8,749 nucleotides of DNA, taken from positions 1-8,749 of the forward strand of contig JBBKWQ010000289.1 in NCBI GenBank assembly GCA_037969115.1, read 5' to 3'. A program made the position numbers and the translations under genes. Every line of letters begins with the position of its first letter. Position 1 is the stretch's first letter. Positions 1-6,572 of this stretch are shown in pieces. The stretch is from JBBKWQ01 sp037969115. Its GTDB lineage: Bacteria; Actinomycetota; Acidimicrobiia; Acidimicrobiales; Ilumatobacteraceae. Below the pieces are notes generated by a model that made no database searches, had not been told where the DNA came from, and was given only the letters and a program-made list of their open reading frames with translations.

Positions 1-432
1 GTGCGACTCGTCGAGCGGCACCGTCACCGCAGTGCCGCCCATCAGCTGGGTGTACACCGGGTAGACCTCGAACGAGCGCCACGGGTAGAGAACCTCGTCG
101 CCCGGGTCGACGTAGGTGAGGAAGAGCTGCTGGAGCAGGCCGACCGAACCGTTCCCCACCGTGACGTGCTCGACCGGTAGTGACAACCAGTCGGCGAGAC
201 GCTGGCGAAGGTACGTGGCGCGGTGGTCGGCGTAGCGATTGACACCGCGGGCCGCGAGCTCGATGGCGGCCAGGACCGACTCGACGGGCGGAAGCGGGTT
301 CTCGTTCGAGGCGAGCTTGATCGCGCCCGAGATGCCGTGCTCGGCCTCGGCCTGCGACGCTGACTTGCCCGGGCGGTACGCCGGAATCGCCTGCACGGCG
401 GGACGGACTCGGCCGATCGACTGGTGGCTCAT
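1..432 (-). CDS. hisC: Histidinol-phosphate aminotransferase, N-terminal part (truncated by window edge)
   Basis: This is the first 144 codons of a fold-type I PLP aminotransferase of the HisC family, which converts imidazole-acetol phosphate plus glutamate to histidinol phosphate in cytosolic histidine biosynthesis. The translation opens MSHQSIGRVRPAVQAIPAYR, followed by the family's KLASNENPLPP substrate-loop motif (about residues 39-49), NRYAD, then VGNGSVGLLQQLF (phosphate/PLP-binding turn) and DPGDEVLYPWRSFEVYP. These are characteristic HisC N-terminal blocks. The catalytic PLP lysine and the C-terminal half lie outside the window. The ATG at 432-430 has an AGGA Shine-Dalgarno at 444-441 with 8-nt spacing. 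It lies 51 bp downstream of the metal-binding lipoprotein gene on the same strand and could be co-transcribed with it, although the two functions are unrelated. The main alternative is a broader aromatic or histidinol-phosphate aminotransferase assignment. Confidence 0.9.
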   Translation of the reverse strand, partial: MSHQSIGRVRPAVQAIPAYRPGKSASQAEAEHGISGAIKLASNENPLPPVESVLAAIELAARGVNRYADHRATYLRQRLADWLSLPVEHVTVGNGSVGLLQQLFLTYVDPGDEVLYPWRSFEVYPVYTQLMGGTAVTVPLDESH

Positions 433-483
433 GCGGGCCGTCCTACCGCGCCCGGCGACCCGCCTGCAACTCTCGTGTCGAAG

Positions 484-1527
484 CTATTGGGCGTACGTGG
501 CGGTGTCGGCCGCGACGTCGGCGACGTCGAGCGCTTCGATCTCTGACGCATCCCCACCCAGCGCCGCGACGATCGTGGTGGCGTTGTGCTGCATCAACGC
601 CAGCCACGAATGATCGTGGTCGCCTGGCACGCCGGGCAGATCGTCGTCGCGGAGATCGTCGACGTAGGCGGCGCCGGTCTCGTCGCTGATGCGCTGCAGC
701 ACGGTCGACGGAAAGACCTCGCTGCCGAAGATCGCCGGCACGCCGGTCTCGTTGACCGTGTCGATGAGGTCGGCCACCTCACGCGGCGTCGGTTCGTCGA
801 ACGACGACGGTTGGATCGCCCCCACCACTGTCCATCCGTACTCGACCGCGAAATAGGCGTAGGCATCGTGATACGTGAGCAATTGGCGCTGTTCGCTCGG
901 CACGGTTTCCGTAGCCATCCGCAGGGCCGCATCGAGGAGGTCGATCTTCGCGGCGAAGTTCACGTAGTTCACGCCGTACAGATCGGCGTTCTGCGGATCA
1001 CGCGCGATCAGGGTGTCGCGCACCAGCGCGGCGTACTGCTTTCCCATCGGGGGACTGGTCCACAGGTGTGGGTTCGGTCTGCCCGCAGATTCGGGATAGG
1101 CGAAGTCGTAGATGTAGTCTTTTTCGGCCAGCACCGATGTGCCCAGTTCGCAGACCTCGGCGCCATCACGGAGGTTGGCGAGCGCCAAATTCTTGGTGGG
1201 TTCCTCCAACTGCAAGCCGTTGACGAAGACGACGTCGGCGTCTTCTATGGCGGCGGCCGCACTGGGCGTCGGCTCGAAGGTGTGGCTGTCGCTTCCTTCC
1301 GGCACGATGCCAGAGATCGCTGCACCTGATCCGCCGGCGATGTTCGCGACGATGCTCGCGATCGGCGCAATCGTGACCGCAATTCGCAACGGCCTCCCGT
1401 CGACGACGTCCCCGACGCCGCAGTCGAGCGCCGGCTCTGTCGACGACACCGTTGCGCACGCGGCGGGCACCACGACGGCCACCACAGCACACACATGACC
1501 AAGCCGTCGCGGGAACACCCCCGCCAT
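484..1527 (-). CDS. Metal ABC transporter substrate-binding lipoprotein (cluster A-I, ZnuA/TroA-like)
   Basis: A 347-aa extracytoplasmic solute-binding protein of the ZnuA/TroA/PsaA family, expected to capture Zn or Mn outside the membrane and deliver it to an ABC permease. Residues 1-24 form a lipoprotein signal peptide: arginines, a hydrophobic stretch, then VPAAC with Cys24 as the lipidation site (Pro at -3 is unusual). Candidate metal ligands in order are His82 (SHTFEP), His154 (NPHLWTSP), His220 (LTYHDAYAYF) and an Asp around 290 (YVDDL). Three His plus Asp is the TroA-type set; the Mn-specific PsaA type has Glu at the third site, so Zn is somewhat favoured. The conserved GSEVFPS block is at 269-274. 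There is no long His-rich loop, but a short GDHDHSW segment occurs near 302-308. No permease or ATPase gene is adjacent, so it is an orphan in this window. No clear Shine-Dalgarno precedes the ATG; instead a large hairpin ends 12 nt upstream. Confidence 0.88.
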   Translation of the reverse strand: MAGVFPRRLGHVCAVVAVVVPAACATVSSTEPALDCGVGDVVDGRPLRIAVTIAPIASIVANIAGGSGAAISGIVPEGSDSHTFEPTPSAAAAIEDADVVFVNGLQLEEPTKNLALANLRDGAEVCELGTSVLAEKDYIYDFAYPESAGRPNPHLWTSPPMGKQYAALVRDTLIARDPQNADLYGVNYVNFAAKIDLLDAALRMATETVPSEQRQLLTYHDAYAYFAVEYGWTVVGAIQPSSFDEPTPREVADLIDTVNETGVPAIFGSEVFPSTVLQRISDETGAAYVDDLRDDDLPGVPGDHDHSWLALMQHNATTIVAALGGDASEIEALDVADVAADTATYAQ

Positions 1528-1539
1528 TCAATCGTGCGG

Positions 1540-1581
1540 ATCATTCGGGCGCACGACAGGGCCGTGCGCGCACCGAATGAT
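1540..1581. repeat. Long imperfect hairpin upstream of the metal-binding lipoprotein gene
   Basis: The outer arms ATCATTCGG (1540-1548) and CCGAATGAT (1573-1581) are perfect reverse complements. Inside them GCGCACG (1549-1555) pairs with CGTGCGC (1563-1569). The total is 16 bp of stem, a 3-nt bulge (gca, 1570-1572) and a 7-nt loop. It ends 12 nt before the start codon of the minus-strand lipoprotein gene, where no Shine-Dalgarno is visible. It could be an operator for a metalloregulator (a dimer-binding inverted repeat) or a structured leader limiting translation. No U-tract follows, so it is not a classical terminator. I do not recognise a known Zur, MntR or Mur box. Confidence 0.6.
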
Positions 1582-1592
1582 GCCACGGTGGT

Positions 1593-1632
1593 GAGTCGAC
1601 CGCTGTACGTGACATTCCAGTCCGGTCGACTC
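1593..1632. repeat. Second inverted repeat, 10-bp arms, in the divergent intergenic region
   Basis: GAGTCGACCG (1593-1602) and CGGTCGACTC (1623-1632) are exact reverse complements separated by 20 nt. Each arm contains the self-palindrome GTCGAC, so the repeat may be two copies of a palindromic protein-binding site rather than an RNA stem. It lies 11 bp beyond the 1540-1581 hairpin. The function is unknown. Confidence 0.5.
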
Positions 1633-1756
1633 CCGTGAGCGGCCGATTCGGACGCCCTGATCTTCGTCAGTGTGTCGCTGTCGACCCGGTGAGTGGTCGC
1701 GTCGCGGGCGTTACCCGCTGCTCCGCCCCTGGCCACACGGTTTTCTTGTCCCATCG

Positions 1757-1786
1757 TTGACAATGGTGTAACTACACTGCTGTAAT
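1757..1786 (+). promoter_or_regulatory. Predicted nrdAB promoter with internal palindromic operator
   Basis: A perfect -35 box TTGACA (1757-1762) is followed after 18 bp by TGTAAT (1781-1786), a 5/6 match to the sigma-70 -10 consensus. This predicts transcription starting near 1793 and a leader of about 100 nt before the nrdA GTG. The spacer contains the inverted repeat GTGTA-AC-TACAC (1766-1777), placed so that a bound repressor would block RNA polymerase. The motif does not match the NrdR-box consensus, whose arms run ACAC...GTGT. The promoter call is supported by sequence; the operator role is inferred. Confidence 0.6.
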
Positions 1787-1843
1787 CAGGAACCCGGTCA
1801 TCACAACATGTGGTGCCACTGGGCGGGACGACCACCAAATCTT

Positions 1844-1868
1844 GGGTCGCCACGCGCATTGACGACCC
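1844..1868 (+). promoter_or_regulatory. Possible stem-loop in the nrdA mRNA leader
   Basis: GGGTCG (1844-1849) can pair with CGACCC (1863-1868) around a 13-nt loop, ending 11 nt before the GGAG ribosome binding site (1880-1883). A weaker TGGTG/CACCA pair (1811-1815 and 1833-1837) lies upstream. Six-bp stems are common by chance at this GC content, so a regulatory role is only a possibility. It matches no riboswitch that I recognise. Confidence 0.25.
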
Positions 1869-1891
1869 GAAGGAAACACGGAGCACCAACA

Positions 1892-4375
1892 GTGACACTG
1901 ATCGACGATCCAGCCAGCACGACCACCCACCCCACCCTCACGAATGCGGCCACAGCCGACGACTCGGCAACGAGTTCGATGTCCGGTGCCCCGTCGGCGG
2001 GTGGCATGCGCGTGATGAAACGCAACGGCAATCTCGAACCCGTCGACGTCAACAAGATCGTTCATGCGATTGCGCGGTCATCCGAAGGTCTCCGGGGCGT
2101 CGACCCGATGCGCGTCGCCACGCGCACCATCTCGGCACTCGCCGACGGGGCAACGACTCGAGAGCTCGACGACCTGTCGATTCGCACGGCGGCCGGCCTG
2201 ATCGTCGAGGAGCCGAACTACTCCAAGCTCGCCGCACGCATGCTCGCGATCGTCATCGACAAGGAAGTGCGCAACCAGAACATCCCGTGGTTCTCCGAGT
2301 CGATCAAGGTCGGCCACGCCGAAGGCATCGTCTCCCAGAACGTGCTCGATTTCGTCAACGAGCACGGTCCCGAGCTGAACGCCGCCATCGATTCCGACCG
2401 CGACCGCGGCTTCGAGTTCTTCGGGCTGCGCACGGTGTACGACCGGTACCTCCTCCGCCATCCGGTCACCCGCCAGGTCATCGAGACGCCGCAGTACTTC
2501 TTCCTGCGCGTCGCCTGCGGGCTGTCGCTCAGCGTCGACGAAGCAGTGAGCTTCTACGACCTCATGTCGTCGCTCGCCTATCTGCCTTCCAGCCCGACCC
2601 TGTTCAACTCCGGCACGTCTCACCCTCAGATGTCGAGCTGCTACCTGCTCGATTCTCCCGAAGACAGCCTCGAGGGCATCTACAAGCGCTACACCGACAT
2701 CGCCCGCCTGTCGAAGTTCGCGGGCGGCATCGGCGTCGCCTGGCACCGGGTGCGCGCCAAGGGCAGCCTCATCCAGGGCACCAACGGACTGTCCAACGGC
2801 ATCGTGCCGTGGCTGCGCACGCTCGACTCGTCGGTCGCGGCGGTCAACCAGGGCGGGCGCCGCAAGGGGGCTGCCTGCGTCTACCTCGAATCGTGGCACG
2901 CCGATATCGAGGACTTCCTCGAGCTTCGTGACAACACCGGCGACCACGCCCGGCGCACGCACAACCTGAACATCGCCAACTGGGTTCCCGACCTGTTCAT
3001 GAAGCGGGTCGAGAAGGACTGGAAGTGGTCGCTCTTCGACCCGAAGAAGGTGCCGCATCTCACCGACCTGTTCGGTGATGAGTTCGAGGCGGCCTACCAC
3101 GCGGCCGAGGAGGCCGGACTGTACGAACGCCAGGTGCCGGCCCGCCAGCTCTACTCCCGGATGATGCGCACACTCGCCCAGACCGGCAACGGATGGATGA
3201 CCTTCAAGGACTCCTCGAACGAGAAGTGCAATCAGACCGGCGCGATGAACGCAGATGGCAGCCCGCGGGTTGTCCACCTGTCGAACCTCTGCACCGAGAT
3301 CCTCGAGATCACCGACCAGCACAACACGGCAGTGTGCAACCTCGGGTCGGTCAACCTCGGCTCGTACGTCGACGACGACGGTGAGTTCAACTTCCGGCGC
3401 CTCGGTGCGGTCGTACGCCAGGTGGTGCCGTTCCTCGATCGAGTCGTCGACATCAACTTCTACCCCACGCCGGAGGCCGAGCACTCGAACAACATGTGGC
3501 GCCCGGTCGGGCTCGGGCTCATGGGCCTGCAAGACGTGTTCTTCAAGAAGGGCCTTCCGTTCGATTCCGACGAGGCCAAGGCGCTGTCGCAACAGATCAG
3601 TGCGCACATCTACTTCCACGCTCTGTGGGCGTCGACCGAGCTCGCCGAAGTACACGGACCGCACGAGGCGTTCGAGGGCACGCGAGCGGCCCAGGGCCAA
3701 CTCCAGTTCGATCTGTGGGGTGTGACGCCACCTGCCGAACTCGACTGGGACGCACTGCGGGCACGCGTCGGTGAGCACGGCGTGCGCAACAGCCTGCTCA
3801 TTGCCATCGCGCCGACCGCCACGATCGCATCCATCGTGGGTTGCTACGAGTGCATCGAGCCGCAGGTGTCGAACCTGTTCAAGCGCGAAACGCTCTCTGG
3901 CGAGTTCATGCAGATCAACCGCTACCTCGTTGCGGCACTGCAGGCACGCGGCCTGTGGGACGACGAGATGATCTCCGACATCAAGAAGGCCGAAGGCTCG
4001 ATCCAGGGCGTCGATCGCATCCCGGCAGAACTCCGGGAGGTCTACCGCACAGCCTGGGAGATCCCACAGCGCCAGCTCATCGACATGGGCGCCGACCGCG
4101 GCGCCTTCATCGACCAGAGCCAGTCGCTCAACCTGTTCATGGAGACCCCCACGATCGGCAAGTTGTCGTCGATGTACCTGCACGCGTGGAAGGCGGGCCT
4201 CAAGACCACGTACTACCTGCGGAGCCGGCCGGCCACCCGCATCAACCAGACCACCACGAGTCAGTCACCGTCGGGTGGTGGCGAGTCCGCCGCCGCACCG
4301 GAGAAGAGCTTCACAGACGAGGAAGCAATCGCGTGCAGCCTCGAGAACCCCGAAGCTTGCGAGGCGTGCGACTGA
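1892..4375 (+). CDS. nrdA: Class Ia ribonucleoside-diphosphate reductase, alpha (catalytic) subunit
   Basis: An 827-aa large subunit that reduces ribonucleoside diphosphates to deoxyribonucleotides in the cytoplasm, partnered with NrdB. I chose GTG 1892 because GGAG (1880-1883) sits 8 nt upstream; ATG 1808 would add 28 Trp/Cys/Arg-containing residues encoded in the probable leader. Residues 1-38 are a Thr/Ser/Ala-rich tail, followed by an ATP-cone (about 39-129, MRVMKRNGNLEPVDVNKI...). Catalytic features, with E. coli equivalents in parentheses, are: Cys250 in SHPQMSSC (C225); N465-L-C467-T-E469 (N437, thiyl radical C439, E441); Cys482 in CNLGSVNLG (C462); radical-transfer pair Tyr774-Tyr775 in KTTYYLR (Y730/Y731); and a C-terminal redox pair Cys823-x-x-Cys826 ending EACEACD. 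All are intact and there is no intein. Its stop overlaps the nrdB start (TGATG), indicating translational coupling. A promoter with a palindromic spacer lies upstream. Confidence 0.96.
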   Translation: MTLIDDPASTTTHPTLTNAATADDSATSSMSGAPSAGGMRVMKRNGNLEPVDVNKIVHAIARSSEGLRGVDPMRVATRTISALADGATTRELDDLSIRTAAGLIVEEPNYSKLAARMLAIVIDKEVRNQNIPWFSESIKVGHAEGIVSQNVLDFVNEHGPELNAAIDSDRDRGFEFFGLRTVYDRYLLRHPVTRQVIETPQYFFLRVACGLSLSVDEAVSFYDLMSSLAYLPSSPTLFNSGTSHPQMSSCYLLDSPEDSLEGIYKRYTDIARLSKFAGGIGVAWHRVRAKGSLIQGTNGLSNGIVPWLRTLDSSVAAVNQGGRRKGAACVYLESWHADIEDFLELRDNTGDHARRTHNLNIANWVPDLFMKRVEKDWKWSLFDPKKVPHLTDLFGDEFEAAYHAAEEAGLYERQVPARQLYSRMMRTLAQTGNGWMTFKDSSNEKCNQTGAMNADGSPRVVHLSNLCTEILEITDQHNTAVCNLGSVNLGSYVDDDGEFNFRRLGAVVRQVVPFLDRVVDINFYPTPEAEHSNNMWRPVGLGLMGLQDVFFKKGLPFDSDEAKALSQQISAHIYFHALWASTELAEVHGPHEAFEGTRAAQGQLQFDLWGVTPPAELDWDALRARVGEHGVRNSLLIAIAPTATIASIVGCYECIEPQVSNLFKRETLSGEFMQINRYLVAALQARGLWDDEMISDIKKAEGSIQGVDRIPAELREVYRTAWEIPQRQLIDMGADRGAFIDQSQSLNLFMETPTIGKLSSMYLHAWKAGLKTTYYLRSRPATRINQTTTSQSPSGGGESAAAPEKSFTDEEAIACSLENPEACEACD

Positions 4376-5490
4376 TGGCACTCATCGATCCGATCACGAG
4401 CTACGCGGGCGACGACGCCCCCGACAGCGCCGGCGGCACGCTGGCCGACGCCTTCGAGTCGGCGTCACCGGTCGGCGCGAAGCGCCCGACCAACATCCTC
4501 GACCCGGGTTTCGACCTCACCCTGCGGCCGATGAGGTATCCGGCCTTCTATGACATGTACCGCGACGCCATCAAGAACACCTGGACCGTCGACGAGATCG
4601 ACTTCTCCGACGACCTGGTCGACCTCGACCGCAAGTTGATGCCAGCCGAGCGCCACCTCGTGTCGCGTCTCGTCGCCTTCTTCGCCACCGGCGACTCGAT
4701 CGTGTCGAACAACCTCGTGCTCAACCTGTACCAGCACATCAACGCCCCCGAAGCACGGATGTACCTGTCGCGGCAACTGTACGAAGAGGCGTTGCACGTG
4801 CAGTTCTACCTCACGCTGCTCGACAACTACATCCCCGACATGAAAGAGCGTGAGGCCGCGTTCGCCGCAGTCGAGAACATCCCGTCGATCCGAGCCAAGG
4901 CCGAGTTCTGCTTCAAGTGGATCGACTCGATCCAGGGCGTGCAGCGCATCGAGACGGCCGATCAGCGCAAGCAGTTCCTGCTCAACCTCATCTGCTTCGC
5001 CACCTGCATCGAAGGGCTGTTCTTCTTCGCCGCGTTCGCGTACGTCTACTTCCTGCGTTCGAAAGGACTGTTGAACGGTCTCGCGGACGGCACGAACTGG
5101 GTGTTCCGTGACGAGAGCTGCCACATGAACTTCGCGCTCGAAGTGGTGAACACCGTTCGATCCGAGCAACCCGAGCTGTTCGACGCCGAGCTCGAATCCG
5201 ACGTGCGCGAGATGATGGCCGAGGCCATCGAGTGCGAGCATCTGTTCGCGGCCGACGTGCTGGGCGAGGGTGTCCCTGGGATGAGCACGGCAGACACCAG
5301 GGTGTACCTCGAGTACGTCGCCGACCAGCGACTCGTACAGCTCGGCTACTCACCCCAGTACGGCGTGAAGAACCCGTTCAGCTTCATGGAACTGCAAGAT
5401 GTGCAGGGTTTGTCGAACTTCTTCGAGCGCACCGTGTCGTCGTACCAGACCGGTGTCGCGGGTGATGTCGCCTTCGACGAGGAGTTCTGA
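4375..5490 (+). CDS. nrdB: Class Ia ribonucleoside-diphosphate reductase, beta (radical-generating) subunit
   Basis: A 371-aa ferritin-like R2 subunit that houses the dimetal centre and tyrosyl radical and passes the radical to NrdA. Expected ligands are visible in order: Asp107 (FATGDSIVSNN), Glu138 and His141 (LYEEALHVQFY), Glu213 (TCIEGLFFF), and Glu247 and His250 (RDESCH). Tyr145, spaced E-x2-H-x3-Y, matches the E. coli radical Tyr122. Asp at the first site together with this Tyr argues for the tyrosyl-radical diiron class Ia, rather than class Ic, which has Phe at this position. No nrdI or nrdH is nearby, so class Ib (NrdEF) is unlikely. The acidic/aromatic C-terminus (VAFDEEF) would be the peptide that docks on NrdA. 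The ATG overlaps the nrdA stop by one base (TGATG), with GAGG at 4361-4364 as a plausible ribosome binding site within the nrdA end. The first 35 or so residues are variable and Asp/Ala-rich. Confidence 0.96.
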   Translation: MALIDPITSYAGDDAPDSAGGTLADAFESASPVGAKRPTNILDPGFDLTLRPMRYPAFYDMYRDAIKNTWTVDEIDFSDDLVDLDRKLMPAERHLVSRLVAFFATGDSIVSNNLVLNLYQHINAPEARMYLSRQLYEEALHVQFYLTLLDNYIPDMKEREAAFAAVENIPSIRAKAEFCFKWIDSIQGVQRIETADQRKQFLLNLICFATCIEGLFFFAAFAYVYFLRSKGLLNGLADGTNWVFRDESCHMNFALEVVNTVRSEQPELFDAELESDVREMMAEAIECEHLFAADVLGEGVPGMSTADTRVYLEYVADQRLVQLGYSPQYGVKNPFSFMELQDVQGLSNFFERTVSSYQTGVAGDVAFDEEF

Positions 5491-5493
5491 CTC

Positions 5494-5513
5494 CAGCGCT
5501 CGCGCACGCGCTG
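5494..5513 (+). terminator. Weak stem-loop after nrdB
   Basis: CAGCGC (5494-5499) pairs with GCGCTG (5508-5513) around an 8-nt loop, starting 3 nt after the nrdB stop. There is no U-tract, so intrinsic termination is doubtful. It may instead mark the 3' end of the nrdAB message or be chance in GC-rich sequence. Confidence 0.25.
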
Positions 5514-5532
5514 ACCGTGCGACACTGATGTG

Positions 5533-5922
5533 ATGGCGACGTCAAGGCTGAAGCCCGATCATGCACTCGAACGGCTCCGCGAGCTGTGCGACGCGATGCC
5601 CGAGGTGTCCGAGCGGATCAGCCATGGTTCACCGACCTTCTTCATTCGCGACAAGAAGACCCTGTGCACGTTTCATGCGCACGAGATCCACGGTCAACAC
5701 GGCATGTCGATCTGGTGTGCGGCGCCTCCCGGCGTGCAGGAGCAGCTCGTCGAGGACGAGCCCGAACGCTTCTACCGGCCACCGTATGTCGGCCATCGCG
5801 GCTGGATCGGCGTCCGTCTCGACCGCGATGTCGACTGGGGCGAGATCGACGCAATCGTGCGTGACGCCTACCGGCTCGTGGCTCCCAAGACGCTCGTTCG
5901 ACAACTCGACTCGGACGGGTGA
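5533..5922 (+). CDS. MmcQ/YjbR family protein (DUF419)
   Basis: A 129-aa protein of the MmcQ/YjbR family, small cytosolic proteins with a CyaY-like or double-wing fold whose biochemical role is not established. The family pattern is clear: an N-terminal helix (LERLRELCDAMPEVSERISHG), then beta strands with PTFFIRDKKTLCTF (about 34-47), a central SIWCAAPPGVQEQLV (59-73), and the conserved PYVGHRGWIGVRLD (84-97) followed by DWGEIDAIVRDAYRLVAPK (101-119). The length is typical and no catalytic motif is recognised. I favour ATG 5533; GTG 5530 directly before it would add one residue. No clear Shine-Dalgarno is visible. It lies 42 bp after nrdB and may be read through from the nrd operon, but nothing links its role to ribonucleotide reduction. 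Confidence 0.85.
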   Translation: MATSRLKPDHALERLRELCDAMPEVSERISHGSPTFFIRDKKTLCTFHAHEIHGQHGMSIWCAAPPGVQEQLVEDEPERFYRPPYVGHRGWIGVRLDRDVDWGEIDAIVRDAYRLVAPKTLVRQLDSDG

Positions 5923-5931
5923 TGCGACCCG

Positions 5932-5937
5932 TACAAT
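5932..5937 (+). promoter_or_regulatory. -10 box TACAAT placed for leaderless transcription
   Basis: TACAAT, a 5/6 match to TATAAT, ends 7 nt before the ATG at 5945, so a normal transcription start would fall on or next to the start codon. No Shine-Dalgarno lies between, and leaderless mRNAs are common in actinobacteria. No good -35 box is seen at the expected distance, which lies within the end of the preceding gene. Confidence 0.5.
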
Positions 5938-5944
5938 CACGGCG

Positions 5945-6559
5945 ATGAGTGCCCGTGCGATCCGCCTCGCCGCGTTGGCCGCTTTCGCGCTGGCCGTCGC
6001 CGCGTGCGGCGACGATGCTCCTGCCGACCTGTCGGCCGGAGCGACCGGTACCACCGCGGACACGACCGTTGTGTCCACCCCGACCGACGACGCATTGTCG
6101 TCGTCGGTGATCGAGTCGGCGTCGGGTGGCGGTGTCGACGGCAGCTTCTTCACCCCATACCGGCCGGCCGCAGACGAGGGTGCCGTGTACGCGACGCCGG
6201 AGTGTGAGGCGGCGTGGACCGCTTGGACCGATCTCATCAGTGGCCCGACCGCGCTGTCCGACCTCGATCAGGTCCGTTTCGACGCGAGCGCGCAGTCGGA
6301 GCGGCTCGAGCAGGCCCTTGCCGACCTCCCCGACGTCCTCCCGCAGACCCTTGCAGCCGCCGCCGACCTGGTTGCGAGCGAAGGCGATCTCGCTGTGGCG
6401 TACGCCGAGTTCGAGAATCGCGCCGACGACAACGACACCACCACCAACGCGTACGCAGCAATGCAGCTGCTCTGGGACGACGTCGTGCAACAGCGGATCA
6501 CGGTGCGAACCCAGCTCGGCGTGATGTGCGCCGCGGTCGGGTCGGCGTCGGGCAACTGA
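5945..6559 (+). CDS. Predicted secreted lipoprotein of unknown function
   Basis: A 204-aa protein with a clear type II signal peptide: MSARAIRLAALAAFALAVAAC, lipobox AVAAC, with Cys21 as the lipidated residue. It should therefore be anchored on the outer face of the cytoplasmic membrane. Residues 25-66 form a Thr/Ser/Asp/Gly-rich flexible linker. The rest (about 67-200) looks helical and Ala/Asp-rich, with a Cys87 (PECEAAW) and a Cys195 (GVMCAAV) that could form a disulfide. No enzymatic motif or family is recognised. The ATG at 5945 starts the signal peptide directly and is preceded by a TACAAT box 7 nt upstream with no ribosome binding site, suggesting a leaderless mRNA. It is separated from the upstream gene by 22 bp, and its stop lies only 13 bp before the next gene, so the two may be co-transcribed. 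Confidence 0.8.
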   Translation: MSARAIRLAALAAFALAVAACGDDAPADLSAGATGTTADTTVVSTPTDDALSSSVIESASGGGVDGSFFTPYRPAADEGAVYATPECEAAWTAWTDLISGPTALSDLDQVRFDASAQSERLEQALADLPDVLPQTLAAAADLVASEGDLAVAYAEFENRADDNDTTTNAYAAMQLLWDDVVQQRITVRTQLGVMCAAVGSASGN

Positions 6560-6572
6560 CCGTCGGGTGAAA

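Larger units (their letters stand above)
1528..1891. other. Divergent intergenic region between the metal-binding lipoprotein gene and nrdA
   Basis: I find no convincing gene in these 364 bp; the long open frames crossing it in the minus direction are extensions over flanking genes and have atypical composition. The left half holds two inverted repeats (1540-1581 and 1593-1632) and a small GCGGG/CCCGC stem (1704-1708 and 1714-1718). The right half holds the nrdA promoter (1757-1786), an mRNA leader of about 100 nt with a possible stem-loop at 1844-1868, and the nrdA ribosome binding site. No clear sigma-70-like promoter for the minus-strand lipoprotein gene could be picked out by eye. Confidence 0.7.

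Noticed and set aside
586..1329. A 247-codon plus-strand open frame antisense to the metal-binding lipoprotein
   Set aside because: The minus strand has a signal peptide, lipobox and metal ligands; the plus-strand product resembles no family.
1735..1781. NrdR box pair upstream of nrdA
   Set aside because: ACAC at 1735-1738 is followed by a partial TTGTC, and a window 31 bp on begins at the GTGTA palindrome. Neither matches the ACAC...GTGT consensus on both arms.
1815..1821. GCCACTG, a string found in cobalamin riboswitches
   Set aside because: The other conserved elements, including the B12-box core, are absent, and class Ia reductase does not need cobalamin.
1245..1898. A minus-strand open frame crossing the intergenic region
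   Set aside because: It overlaps the real lipoprotein gene out of frame and has no plausible ribosome binding site or domain.
2078..4183. A 701-codon open frame antisense to nrdA
   Set aside because: Its product is Val/Arg/Glu/His-biased and shows no domain, while the plus strand encodes every NrdA catalytic motif. Long antisense frames are routine in high-GC genes.
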